Made by a program: the position numbers and the translations under genes
Notes under the pieces: model-generated
Told to the model about the DNA's origin: nothing
Seen by the model: the letters and a program-made list of their open reading frames with translations, nothing else
Database searches by the model: none
Source of the DNA: CAVZLD01 sp964522605
GTDB taxonomy: Bacteria; Planctomycetota; Planctomycetia; Pirellulales; Pirellulaceae
Assembly (NCBI GenBank): GCA_964522605.1
Contig: CAZFWV010000132.1
Location: 1 to 16,426 of the forward strand
DNA length: 16,426 nt
Direction of reading: 5' to 3'
Part shown: positions 7,481 through 14,823 of the stretch, piece by piece
Layout: each line of letters begins with the position of its first letter
How positions within the stretch are numbered: the stretch's first letter is position 1

Positions 7481-9910
7481 ATGGGCTGCATGAACAACTT
7501 CGTACGAACTTCGAGTCTCCTGCTTTTCGGGTTTATCGTCGGCACCACCCCGGCGTCTTACGCACAAGAGGACGGCGAAGCGGAAGTCGTTGTCGAGGAA
7601 GCCGTCGAGGAAGCCGTCGAGGAAGCCGTCGAGGAAGCCGTCGAGGAAGCCGTAGAAGAAGAAGTCGAGGAGACTGTCGAGGAAACGGGCTGTACGACCT
7701 GCCACGGCGACCCCGATCTATGGGATCAGGACACGCGTCACCTGTTCATCACCGCGGACGATTTGGCCTCGGATGCCCATTCTCATAAGGGGATCGGATG
7801 CCATGATTGCCACGGCGGCAACTCGGAAACACTGAATCTGCGGCAAGCCCACGCCTCCGAAGATGGGTTTCGGAAGATCGAGACTCCCGCAGACGTCGCA
7901 CCTTTCTGTGGACATTGTCACTCCGATCCGGAGTACATGAAGCCGTACGCCTCGGCTGCGAAACCGGATCCGATCGCGAGCTTCCTGAAAGGAGCCCACG
8001 GACAATCCTGGGATCGTCCGGCGGAAACCGCCATTACGTGCCTTTCCTGCCACCCCAAACACAGCATGCAGGCGTTGAGTGATTTGGAGCCCTCGACGCG
8101 CGCGGCGCGTGTGTCGGATCTGTGCGGCAATTGTCACCAGGATCAGCGCAATGCGATGCTGCTGGACGTGCACGGCCGCCCGCCGGAATCGGCCGAGAAT
8201 TCCCGATTGCCACTGGCCTGCACCAGTTGCCACGGATCTGACGTTCACGGAATGCCCCCCGTCGACGATCCCTCGTCACCCGTCTTTGTCGACCGCCAAA
8301 TCGAGACGTGCGGCCACTGTCATGAGGAAAGTCGCCTGTCTTACGACGCCAGTGTGCACGGCCAAGGCCTCAGCGAATCCGGGCTACTGGTGACGGCTAC
8401 GTGCTCGAGCTGTCACGGTGATCACGGGATCTTCCCCGCTGCGGATGAGCGGTCGATGCTGCACGTGACCCGCGTCGCGGAGACGTGTTCCACCTGCCAC
8501 CGGTTCATCCATGAACGACTGCAGGAAAGTGTTCATGGGCGAAAAAATGGGCTGGGACAATTGACCGATACGCCGGCACCGGGAGGGGACATCTCCCGCA
8601 CGCCCAACTGCATTGACTGCCATAAGGGACACGATCAGCCGAATCCAGCCACCGCGAGATTTCGCCAGGAGCTATCCAGTCGATGTGGCGACTGCCACGA
8701 GGATTTGCAGCAACAGTACGGATTGAGCATTCACGGCGAGTTGACCGATCTCGGGTACGGCCCCGCGGCAAATTGCTCGGATTGCCACGGCGATCACGAT
8801 GTCTTGCCTGTCTCGGATCCCGCATCCTTGGTTTCCCCGGCAAACCGCTTGGCAACTTGTCAGAAATGCCATCCAGACGCACCACCGAACTTCGCCGATT
8901 TCGATCCCCATGCGGACCACCGAAGCCCCGCGGGAAATCCCATCCTGTATTGGGTCTATGTCACACTGATGACCTTGCTGCTGACCACGATTGGGGTCTG
9001 GCTCTTGCACTCCCTACTGTGGTTTACTCGCAGTCTGATCGACCTGAAACGTCACCCGCGTCCGAAAGGTCTGGTTCCCGGCGAGACAGCCTACGTGCGG
9101 TTTACGTCCTTCCATCGATTGGCCCACGTGGGTCTGCTCGTTTCCTTCCTCGGTCTCACGCTGACCGGACTTCCCCTGAAATACAGCCACACGCAATGGG
9201 CCCACTTTCTCGCCAACCTGTTGGGAGGTTTTTCATCGACCGGGTTGTGGCACCGAATCTTTGGGCTGGTCAATTTTGCCTATCTGATCGGCTACGTCGG
9301 CTGGGCTCTCTATCGATTGACATTGAAGCCGCGACGCGTCGGCAGCATGAGTGAAGTCGCGCTGGGTGGCGATTCTCCGATTCCGAATCGCCGAGATTTC
9401 ACCGACTTCGCGAAGATGATGCGGTGGTTTTTTGGACTGGGCCCCAAACCGACCTTCGAGCGTTGGGCCTACTGGGAAAAGATCGACATCTGGGGCGCAA
9501 TGGCCGACATCGTGATCATTGGCCTGACGGGCATGATTCTCTGGTTCCCCGAACTGATTACTCGCTTCCTGCCAGGCGAGACCCTGAACATCGCGAAGGT
9601 CATCCATTCCACTCAGGCCTTGCTCGCCACGGGCTTCGTATTCGCCATTCACTTCTTCAATACGCACGTTCGTCCGGAAAAATTCCCGATGGATCTGTCG
9701 ATGTTCGTCGGACTCGTGAGTGAAGAGGAGATGGAGGAAGAGCGCGGCGACTATATGGATCGCTTGCGCCGGGAAGGCCGCCTGGAAGAACTGCAGGCCA
9801 CCGTTCCTCCCCGACGCGTTTTGCGAGCCGTCACCTTCGGCGGCGCAATCGCTGTCGCCATCGGGGTAGCGCTGTTGGTGGGAATCATTGCCGCAGTCCT
9901 CGGCTTCTAA
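7481..9910 (+). CDS. 13-haem cytochrome c fused to six-helix b-type cytochrome domain (CbcL-like), copy 2
   Basis: This 809-residue paralogue of the 3409 gene has a signal peptide (about 1-29, ending SYAQ). An acidic tract of VEEA repeats (about 36-69) follows. Thirteen CXXCH motifs start at 71, 107, 143, 187, 215, 247, 277, 308, 336, 377, 402, 432 and 460. Six helices follow, near 488-512, 544-564, 590-611, 668-688, 704-725 and 782-806. From haem 4 to 13 the spacings are 28, 32, 30, 31, 28, 41, 25, 30, 28, identical to copy 1 except for one residue. Histidines H510, H591, H709, H724 and H729 match those of copy 1. It lacks the long insert between haems 3 and 4 and carries its acidic segment at the N-terminus instead. 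An alternative ATG at 7490 would drop three residues and keep the signal peptide. A role as a second quinone/periplasm electron gate, perhaps tuned to a different potential, is inferred. Confidence 0.92.
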   Translation: MGCMNNFVRTSSLLLFGFIVGTTPASYAQEDGEAEVVVEEAVEEAVEEAVEEAVEEAVEEEVEETVEETGCTTCHGDPDLWDQDTRHLFITADDLASDAHSHKGIGCHDCHGGNSETLNLRQAHASEDGFRKIETPADVAPFCGHCHSDPEYMKPYASAAKPDPIASFLKGAHGQSWDRPAETAITCLSCHPKHSMQALSDLEPSTRAARVSDLCGNCHQDQRNAMLLDVHGRPPESAENSRLPLACTSCHGSDVHGMPPVDDPSSPVFVDRQIETCGHCHEESRLSYDASVHGQGLSESGLLVTATCSSCHGDHGIFPAADERSMLHVTRVAETCSTCHRFIHERLQESVHGRKNGLGQLTDTPAPGGDISRTPNCIDCHKGHDQPNPATARFRQELSSRCGDCHEDLQQQYGLSIHGELTDLGYGPAANCSDCHGDHDVLPVSDPASLVSPANRLATCQKCHPDAPPNFADFDPHADHRSPAGNPILYWVYVTLMTLLLTTIGVWLLHSLLWFTRSLIDLKRHPRPKGLVPGETAYVRFTSFHRLAHVGLLVSFLGLTLTGLPLKYSHTQWAHFLANLLGGFSSTGLWHRIFGLVNFAYLIGYVGWALYRLTLKPRRVGSMSEVALGGDSPIPNRRDFTDFAKMMRWFFGLGPKPTFERWAYWEKIDIWGAMADIVIIGLTGMILWFPELITRFLPGETLNIAKVIHSTQALLATGFVFAIHFFNTHVRPEKFPMDLSMFVGLVSEEEMEEERGDYMDRLRREGRLEELQATVPPRRVLRAVTFGGAIAVAIGVALLVGIIAAVLGF
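7592..7687 (+). repeat. In-frame 12-bp tandem repeat coding for VEEA units
   Basis: GTCGAGGAAGCC is repeated five times perfectly (7592-7651) and is followed by three degenerate units (7652-7663, 7664-7675, 7676-7687). It encodes an acidic, probably flexible linker between the signal peptide and haem 1 of the second 13-haem protein. Unit length is a multiple of three, so slippage would alter linker length without frameshift. Confidence 0.95.
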
Positions 9911-10021
9911 TCCCCCCCGATTCCGTGCTTCGAGAGGAAACGGATCGGCCCAAAGCCAATTTCGTCGTCGCCTGGGACATTGCCCTGGTTGTTGCGCACA
10001 AGTCGAGCGGAACCAAAGATT

Positions 10022-10106
10022 GAGAAAAGGAACCGCGGATGAGACGGATGTTCGCGGATTTATCCGTGCCGATCCGTCCCCTCCGTCAAGTCCGTGGTTC
10101 CTTCTC
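10022..10106. repeat. REP-like imperfect palindrome
   Basis: The ends are imperfectly inverted: AAGGAACCGCGGA near the left end pairs with TCCGTGGTTCCTT near the right end. The centre folds as CGCGGAT-TT-ATCCGTG. The sequence is built from repeated CGGAT/ATCCG words. I recognise this style as a dispersed intergenic palindrome common in planctomycetes, but only one copy is in the window, so the assignment rests on memory plus the visible symmetry. Confidence 0.65.
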
Positions 10107-10218
10107 CTCCTGGAGTCCAACCAGAACGCGATTTGCCCTCCCTCGCATCTTGATTTGACCGATGTCACATGGACCGCCAGATCGGGGCCGTTCTGGATAT
10201 CGATCGGGCTGAACTCGG

Positions 10219-10250
10219 CGCTTTTCCGCGCTTTTCCGCGTTACTCCGCG
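10219..10250 (+). repeat. Short decamer direct repeat
   Basis: CGCTTTTCCG occurs twice in tandem (10219-10238), followed by the related CGTTACTCCG (10239-10248). It is too short to classify. It may be a slippage product or part of an adjoining degenerate repeat. Confidence 0.5.
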
Positions 10251-10297
10251 GCCATGCTCCGTGCAATAACAGGTCACAATTGGTGACCGCCACGCCC

Positions 10298-10340
10298 AAA
10301 AAAGAATCTCTCCCCGAATTCACATTCCGGGAGAGATTCT
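10298..10340 (-). terminator. Rho-independent terminator of the minus-strand porin-cytochrome unit
   Basis: On the minus strand a perfect 12-base-pair stem (AGAATCTCTCCC / GGGAGAGATTCT; + strand arms 10329-10340 and 10303-10314) is followed at once by TTTTTT (10303-10298). It lies 28 bases past the porin stop codon at 10368. This is the clearest terminator in the window. Confidence 0.93.
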
Positions 10341-10367
10341 GAATTGCAGAATGGTTGGCCGACGCTT

Positions 10368-12596
10368 TTAGAACACGGCGCTCACGCCGGCGAGGAACAT
10401 GTGGGCGGTCCCACTGTTGGGATCCTCGGTGAGGGTCTTTCCTTCCCAGTCGAACAGGTTGTACCGGAAATAGGTCGAGATTCGGTCGTTGATCAGGTAG
10501 TCAAAACCACCACCCAGTCGAACGGTTTCGACGATCACGGATGAGTAGATGGGCAGGTCGGTCCACTGGACGATCTGCGTCGGATCTTCCGGAAGCGGGA
10601 AGGCGGGCGGCGTGTCGAAGTAGTTGCTGCCGCGCACCCACTGTACAAAGCCCTGCAAGGTCACGCGATCGGTCCAGGCGTAGGACGTTCCCAGATCGAC
10701 GACGGTGGACCTCCCGTTGTAGCTCCACGGCAGCGTAACCGGCTCGATCGGTTCCGCAAACCCGTAGTTGTCACCCAGGGTAATGTTTTGGTCGATCCAG
10801 TTCGAGTAGAACGCCAACCCTCCGGACATGGTCCAGCGGCAGGTTGGTGCGTACCACGCACTGAAGACGATTGGATAATTGTCCTCGGCGAACTGTGCGA
10901 CTTCCGAGTTCTGATTTGTATTCTCGATCCCGACTTGCCCGGACAACAAGAAGTTATCCGACGGGTACCAAGTGCCTCCGAACTCAACGATGTCGACGTG
11001 TTCGGGTAAGTTGCTGTTCAGATCTCCACTGGATTGACGAATGCCGTACAACGGATTCTTGATTTGAATCGTTTTGACTCGGACAAAGTTATCCAAGTAA
11101 CGTGACCAGCGTTGCTGCAGACCTGCATGGAAGAGGTTACTGCGAGTGTAGTTCTGATCCCAGACCACGCCTTCGAAATCGCCTTCGCCTTCCCAGACGG
11201 CGAAATCTCGATCGATGGCGGCAAATTCGTAGCCACCTGTGATCGCCAAGCCGGTCGTTGACCAGGCACGTTGTCCGACTCGATAACGTCCGTTGATTCC
11301 CACTTTGGTCCGATTGTAATCAATCGGATGCCGCACAATTTCCTCGGTCGGCGTCGGAAACTCAATCTCCTCGGGCAACTGAAACGGCGGATTCCGATTG
11401 TCTTGTTCATTCCATTTTGCATACGTGGTCCAGGAGAACGCCCGTGTTGGTCGGTCGCTCAGTCGAAGATCGAAACCACGATACACGCGATACGTATCTC
11501 GCCGCTTGTTTTCGGAGTTTCCAAAGAAGATCAGGCCGTACAATTGCGCTGTATCCGTCAGGTCGACTCCAACCTGCAGCTTATCGAACTGCGTAAAGTT
11601 GTCGGGCACCCAAGCATACGGAAACACGCCATCCGTCGGTCCATTCCCCAATTGGCTCGAACCCGCGCCGAACGGATTGTAGAGTCGCGTGATGATCTGA
11701 TCGTTCTGGTTGAACCAGCGCATTGGTCGCGAGTAGGCGACGGTAACGGGCCCAAAGTTGCCTTCCAGCATCGGCTTAATCTCAAAGGTCTGCCAGTCAA
11801 TGGCCTGCCGCTGACTCAGGACGTGGCAAGTCCGCGTGGTGTTCGCCACTTCCGGGTGATCGTAGCATTGAGAGACCGCCCGACCCTGTCGCTCTCCACT
11901 CTTCTCCAAACCCCAGACATCGAAGCCCCAGCGAACGTTCTGCGTCAGGTTGCCCTGAAATCGAGCGTCGAATTCGCGAACGCGAATTGCGTAATCTTCG
12001 CCCGTGTTCAGGTCTTCTTTCACCCACGAGACTGGTTGCCCGGAAGGAGTTGGATCCCCGGTTTCCGTGAAGTCAAAGAAATTCCAGAGTGGGTCGTGAT
12101 CTAAGCGGTGCAAGAAGCGCTGATAGTCGACGTTCGCACTAAAGCCCCGTCGGTAAAAATACCAACCGGTTGTTGAGGTCTCGTTGTCGTTGCCGGTGAT
12201 GAAGTAGTCGACGGTCGAGTCGCCATTGCTCCACAATCCGTCGACGTCGAAAAACGGCCCGCTACTGAGATCTTGCCATTCACCGGTCCGTGTTTGGCTG
12301 CCGTCGGTACTGATTCCCCACCAGCCAAATCGCGCGATGGAGGATACCCAACCGGCGGACTGGCCTCGGACCACGCGATCCTCTTCCAGCAGCGCCGGCA
12401 CGGGCGTCCCACTCGTGTCCGAACTGGCAACACGCGTAAGGAACTGTTCATACTCTTGATCGACAGAGTCGGTGACGGCCAGATCACCGGTCGAGGTGAC
12501 TTCGGCCGCTTCATCCCTGAGATCCTCGGCCGCGTGGACAACTGGCAAGGCAGTCAGTATCGCCGCGGCACATAAGAATTGCATCCATCTCATCAT
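10368..12596 (-). CDS. Outer-membrane beta-barrel of MtrB/PioB type (decahaem-associated porin)
   Basis: This protein of about 742 residues has a signal peptide (about 1-23, VVHAAED cleavage region), a short acidic linker to about 75, then a long run of alternating aromatic/polar amphipathic strands ending in phenylalanine, the outer-membrane assembly signal. Length and strand-rich composition fit the MtrB/PioB family, which sheathes an MtrA-like cytochrome across the outer membrane. The segment DYNRTKVGINGRYR (426-439) is typical of that family. C244 and C257 lie 13 residues apart in what is probably a loop and could form a disulfide. The N-terminal CXXC of Shewanella MtrB is absent. The start is ATG 12596 or the adjacent ATG 12593. 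A G-run at 12601-12606 serves as ribosome binding site and slightly favours 12593. It follows the 14-haem cytochrome gene by 87 bases. Other large porins cannot be excluded by eye, but the neighbour makes MtrB/PioB most likely. Confidence 0.8.
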   Translation of the reverse strand: MMRWMQFLCAAAILTALPVVHAAEDLRDEAAEVTSTGDLAVTDSVDQEYEQFLTRVASSDTSGTPVPALLEEDRVVRGQSAGWVSSIARFGWWGISTDGSQTRTGEWQDLSSGPFFDVDGLWSNGDSTVDYFITGNDNETSTTGWYFYRRGFSANVDYQRFLHRLDHDPLWNFFDFTETGDPTPSGQPVSWVKEDLNTGEDYAIRVREFDARFQGNLTQNVRWGFDVWGLEKSGERQGRAVSQCYDHPEVANTTRTCHVLSQRQAIDWQTFEIKPMLEGNFGPVTVAYSRPMRWFNQNDQIITRLYNPFGAGSSQLGNGPTDGVFPYAWVPDNFTQFDKLQVGVDLTDTAQLYGLIFFGNSENKRRDTYRVYRGFDLRLSDRPTRAFSWTTYAKWNEQDNRNPPFQLPEEIEFPTPTEEIVRHPIDYNRTKVGINGRYRVGQRAWSTTGLAITGGYEFAAIDRDFAVWEGEGDFEGVVWDQNYTRSNLFHAGLQQRWSRYLDNFVRVKTIQIKNPLYGIRQSSGDLNSNLPEHVDIVEFGGTWYPSDNFLLSGQVGIENTNQNSEVAQFAEDNYPIVFSAWYAPTCRWTMSGGLAFYSNWIDQNITLGDNYGFAEPIEPVTLPWSYNGRSTVVDLGTSYAWTDRVTLQGFVQWVRGSNYFDTPPAFPLPEDPTQIVQWTDLPIYSSVIVETVRLGGGFDYLINDRISTYFRYNLFDWEGKTLTEDPNSGTAHMFLAGVSAVF

Positions 12597-12647
12597 CCGG
12601 CCCCCCGGTATATCGCGATGCTTGATGTCTTTTTTGGAAGTTGGAAC

Positions 12648-12672
12648 GCTGAAGTCCGTAAGGGACTTCAGC
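12648..12672 (-). other. Intercistronic hairpin between cytochrome and porin genes
   Basis: GCTGAAGTCC (12648-12657) and GGACTTCAGC (12663-12672) form a perfect 10-base-pair stem with a 5-base loop, 11 bases after the 14-haem stop codon. On the transcribed strand no T-run follows, so it is unlikely to end transcription completely. It could protect the upstream cistron's 3' end or set the cytochrome-to-porin ratio. Confidence 0.7.
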
Positions 12673-12683
12673 ATCGTTTGCGT

Positions 12684-14180
12684 CTATCTTGTCATCATTG
12701 TTCCCGATAAGGTCTGGTTGACATGGTCACTACCGTGCACCTGACTATGGCATTGAGAGCAGTCGGTGTAGAACGGGGCCTGCGCGTCAAAGACTTCGTC
12801 GATATTCTCGCGCCCCCGTGAATTCCGGTGACCATTATGGCACCGCAGGCACAGGAACGTCGCCGGTTGATGCAACATGTTGTTGACGACGGTTCCGTGG
12901 GGGTCGTGGCAGATTGAACAATCTTCCGTAACCGGCGGATGCTCCCAGACAAAAGGACCTTCCTTCTCGGCGTGACAGCGCCAGCAGACCAGATTCAACG
13001 TCGGTTCCCGCAGGCTTCCTTCCGCCTGACCGTGGGGATCATGGCAGTCGGAACAGATCATCTTGCCCTCGCGGACCGGATGGTGTGACGGGAGGTTCAT
13101 CTTCCCGTAGACATCCGAGTGGCACTTGTAGCAAGTCTGGGGATCGTCAACCGACATCGGAATCCGCTGGGGACGCCGAATCGTTTCGTGCGACACATCT
13201 ACGATCCGTGGTACACAGGTCGAGGGATGCGGATTGTGGCAATCTGTGCAGGCGACTCCGTTCAAGTCGTGAATCGAAGAGTGCCACGCCATCGTCGGCG
13301 TTTGATTGCCGTGACATTGCAGGCAGAGTTCCTTGCGTGACGACTCCACCAGATTGCCGTGGGCGTCGTGGCAGGTCGTGCAGTTAAAGCAGTTGTCGCC
13401 CAGGATCTGGTGCGGCCCCGCCAACTCCTGAAATTCACGCATGTCATCGTGGCACTTGTAGCAGACATAGGGCGCCACGGCATTCAAGTTGTTGGAAGTT
13501 CCCTTCAACGATGGCAACTTATCTTCATCCGATTCCTCGGAATCGACGTCCTCCTGGAAACTCGTCAGTCGCACGACTTCGCTCCCTGGCAAGGACGCGG
13601 ACGCACTTGGGTCGGTCGTCGACGGAGTTCCCGGCGGAACGTTGTAGTGTGCATTATGGCAGCTCGTGCACGTGACCCCGCAGTTGGCGTGCTTGGAAGT
13701 TCGCCATTTGCCGCCGGGCGTGCAGGCGTTCTCTTCGTGGCACTTCAAACAGATTTCCGCGGACGATGCCGGATCCAGGTTCTTGAAGCTGATGATCAGT
13801 CCTGGTTCCTTACCGCGGGTCCGCACGTGCTCACTGGCCGGTCCATGACAGGCCTCGCACGTTTGCCCCTCCCGCAGCCCGCGGTGAACATTGTCCTGAA
13901 ACTTCTGGAAGTAGGTTTCGTGACACGTTTCGCAAAACGAGTCATCGTCGACATACTCCGCATCGGGAATCTCGGGAACCGTCCCGCGCACCGCTGCGTA
14001 CGAAGTCTGATGAAAGAAGTTGTTGGGCTTGGGCGCGCCCGGGGTCAGGTCGGTATCGGTTCTCCGATCCCCCCGGTTTGGATAAGAACAGGAGGCGAAT
14101 ACCAGACTAAGTATCGCCAATGAGAACAGTCCAGCGACCGTGTGCTGGACGCGAAACCTGAAGCGAGGGATCGCGTGCAC
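12684..14180 (-). CDS. 14-haem MtrA/DmsE-like cytochrome, putative outer-membrane lipoprotein
   Basis: This 498-residue protein has fourteen CXXCH motifs, starting at 83, 108, 144, 171, 240, 267, 286, 311, 350, 376, 399, 420, 444 and 474. The N-terminal part (EYVDDDSFCETCHETYFQKF, 75-94, and CEACHGPASEHV, 108-119) matches the DmsE/MtrA decahaem family, whose members span the outer membrane inside an MtrB-type barrel. Four extra haems and a low-complexity acidic insert (about 180-236, between haems 4 and 5) go beyond the usual ten. The signal sequence ends FASC (28-31), a near-consensus lipobox, so C31 may be lipidated. The start is GTG at 14180, 7 bases after AAGGAGG (14194-14188). An upstream in-frame ATG (14246) would bury the ribosome binding site and add unrelated residues. 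The porin gene follows on the same strand. The extra haems might reach the cell surface without a separate MtrC, which is inference. Confidence 0.9.
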   Translation of the reverse strand: MHAIPRFRFRVQHTVAGLFSLAILSLVFASCSYPNRGDRRTDTDLTPGAPKPNNFFHQTSYAAVRGTVPEIPDAEYVDDDSFCETCHETYFQKFQDNVHRGLREGQTCEACHGPASEHVRTRGKEPGLIISFKNLDPASSAEICLKCHEENACTPGGKWRTSKHANCGVTCTSCHNAHYNVPPGTPSTTDPSASASLPGSEVVRLTSFQEDVDSEESDEDKLPSLKGTSNNLNAVAPYVCYKCHDDMREFQELAGPHQILGDNCFNCTTCHDAHGNLVESSRKELCLQCHGNQTPTMAWHSSIHDLNGVACTDCHNPHPSTCVPRIVDVSHETIRRPQRIPMSVDDPQTCYKCHSDVYGKMNLPSHHPVREGKMICSDCHDPHGQAEGSLREPTLNLVCWRCHAEKEGPFVWEHPPVTEDCSICHDPHGTVVNNMLHQPATFLCLRCHNGHRNSRGRENIDEVFDAQAPFYTDCSQCHSQVHGSDHVNQTLSGTMMTR

Positions 14181-14187
14181 GACTTCG

Positions 14188-14194
14188 CCTCCTT
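14188..14194 (-). promoter_or_regulatory. Strong ribosome binding site deciding the GTG start
   Basis: AAGGAGG on the minus strand lies 7 bases before GTG 14180. It is a near-perfect Shine-Dalgarno sequence. It places the start at a GTG directly before the signal peptide. Confidence 0.9.
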
Positions 14195-14196
14195 GC

Positions 14197-14263
14197 GCTG
14201 ATGAGTGAACTCGACCTTGTCCGTTCTCACGTCGTGGACTTTCCAAAGTCCGAACTCATCAGC
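14197..14263 (-). promoter_or_regulatory. Structured leader RNA candidate (apparent three-way junction)
   Basis: Minus-strand RNA here closes with a perfect 10-base-pair stem, GCTGATGAGT (14263-14254) with ACTCATCAGC (14206-14197). Inside are a 7-base-pair hairpin, GGACTTT-GG-AAAGTCC (14251-14236), and a weaker CGAC/GTCG pairing. The closing stem ends two bases before the Shine-Dalgarno sequence of the 14-haem gene. A riboswitch, a protein-binding leader or a mobile palindrome are all possible. I do not recognise a known riboswitch class. Confidence 0.5.
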
Positions 14264-14583
14264 TCTCCGCGCAGCTCCTCGAATAACGTTGCCACGTCAG
14301 GGCACGTCGCGATACCTTGCAGTACGCCGTCCGTTACTCGTCGAGACCTGCGCCCGTCGGAGAGATTTGTTCGAATCGCCATCCTTGGCGACGAATCGAC
14401 GGGCCAATCGGCCAAAGGGTTCTGATGAGTCTTAAGAACCGTGACAAGCCATAGTCTCAATTTCGTTTTTCGTACCAGTTTATCTTGAATGCGCTATCCG
14501 AGTTTTGCTCATATTCCGCGATATGAAAGCAAGCTGGCGTAGCAAATTGACTTACTCGACAACCCTGGATAGAGTCATCTCTG
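14264..14583. other. Divergent intergenic region with several hairpins, no gene seen
   Basis: This non-coding stretch separates the minus-strand conduit genes from the + strand pentahaem gene and must contain the promoter for the former. Small inverted repeats are visible: TTCG/CGAA around CGCCA-TCCT-TGGCG (14370-14395), GGCC-AATC-GGCC (14402-14413), and GGTTCT/AGAACC (14418-14440), whose loop contains GATGAGT, a word also in the leader stem. I could not assign a convincing -35/-10 pair. Confidence 0.5.
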
Positions 14584-14738
<155 letters not shown>

Positions 14739-14810
14739 AAGGCTTGATTCACCAATATTGCGGCAAAGTTTGCCGGGATCAGCTGACTCACCAGAAGAGA
14801 AACTGGCAAA

Positions 14811-14816
14811 AGAGGA
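14811..14816 (+). promoter_or_regulatory. Ribosome binding site deciding the start of the pentahaem gene
   Basis: AGAGGA lies 7 bases before ATG 14824. It supports that start over an in-frame TTG at 14704, which sits inside the repeat element. A small hairpin, CGGCA-AAGTT-TGCCG (14761-14775), lies in the same leader. Confidence 0.8.
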
Positions 14817-14823
14817 ATTGGCA

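Larger units (their letters stand above)
9911..10367. other. Convergent intergenic region, no gene seen
   Basis: No credible coding sequence lies in these 457 bases between two converging genes. From left to right it holds an imperfect hairpin CCGATTCCGT/ACGGATCGG (9917-9948) just after the + strand stop, possibly ending that operon although it has no T-run. Then come a REP-like palindrome (10022-10106), a decamer repeat (10219-10250), a small perfect inverted repeat GGTCAC/GTGACC (10272-10288), and the terminator of the minus-strand genes (10298-10340). Small open frames here have no ribosome binding site or family resemblance. Confidence 0.7.

Noticed and set aside
7592..7687. Short tandem repeats that could suggest a CRISPR-like array
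   Set aside because: Units are 12 bp, contiguous without spacers, and in frame inside a gene.
1444..12104. Long antisense open frames, for example at 1444-2196, 2393-3100, 9233-10168 and 11271-12104
   Set aside because: They mirror well-supported genes in a GC-rich sequence, show no recognisable domains or ribosome binding sites, and are shadows.
14197..14263. CTGATGAG motif, the core word of hammerhead ribozymes, present on both strands of the leader palindrome
   Set aside because: The required GAAA after a stem II, followed by a cleavage-site NUH in the right place, cannot be found on either strand. The word occurs because the arm is palindromic.
14197..14263. GEMM (cyclic dinucleotide) riboswitch controlling cytochromes
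   Set aside because: Precedent made it worth checking, but the conserved GEMM sequence blocks are not visible. Only a generic structured leader is claimed.
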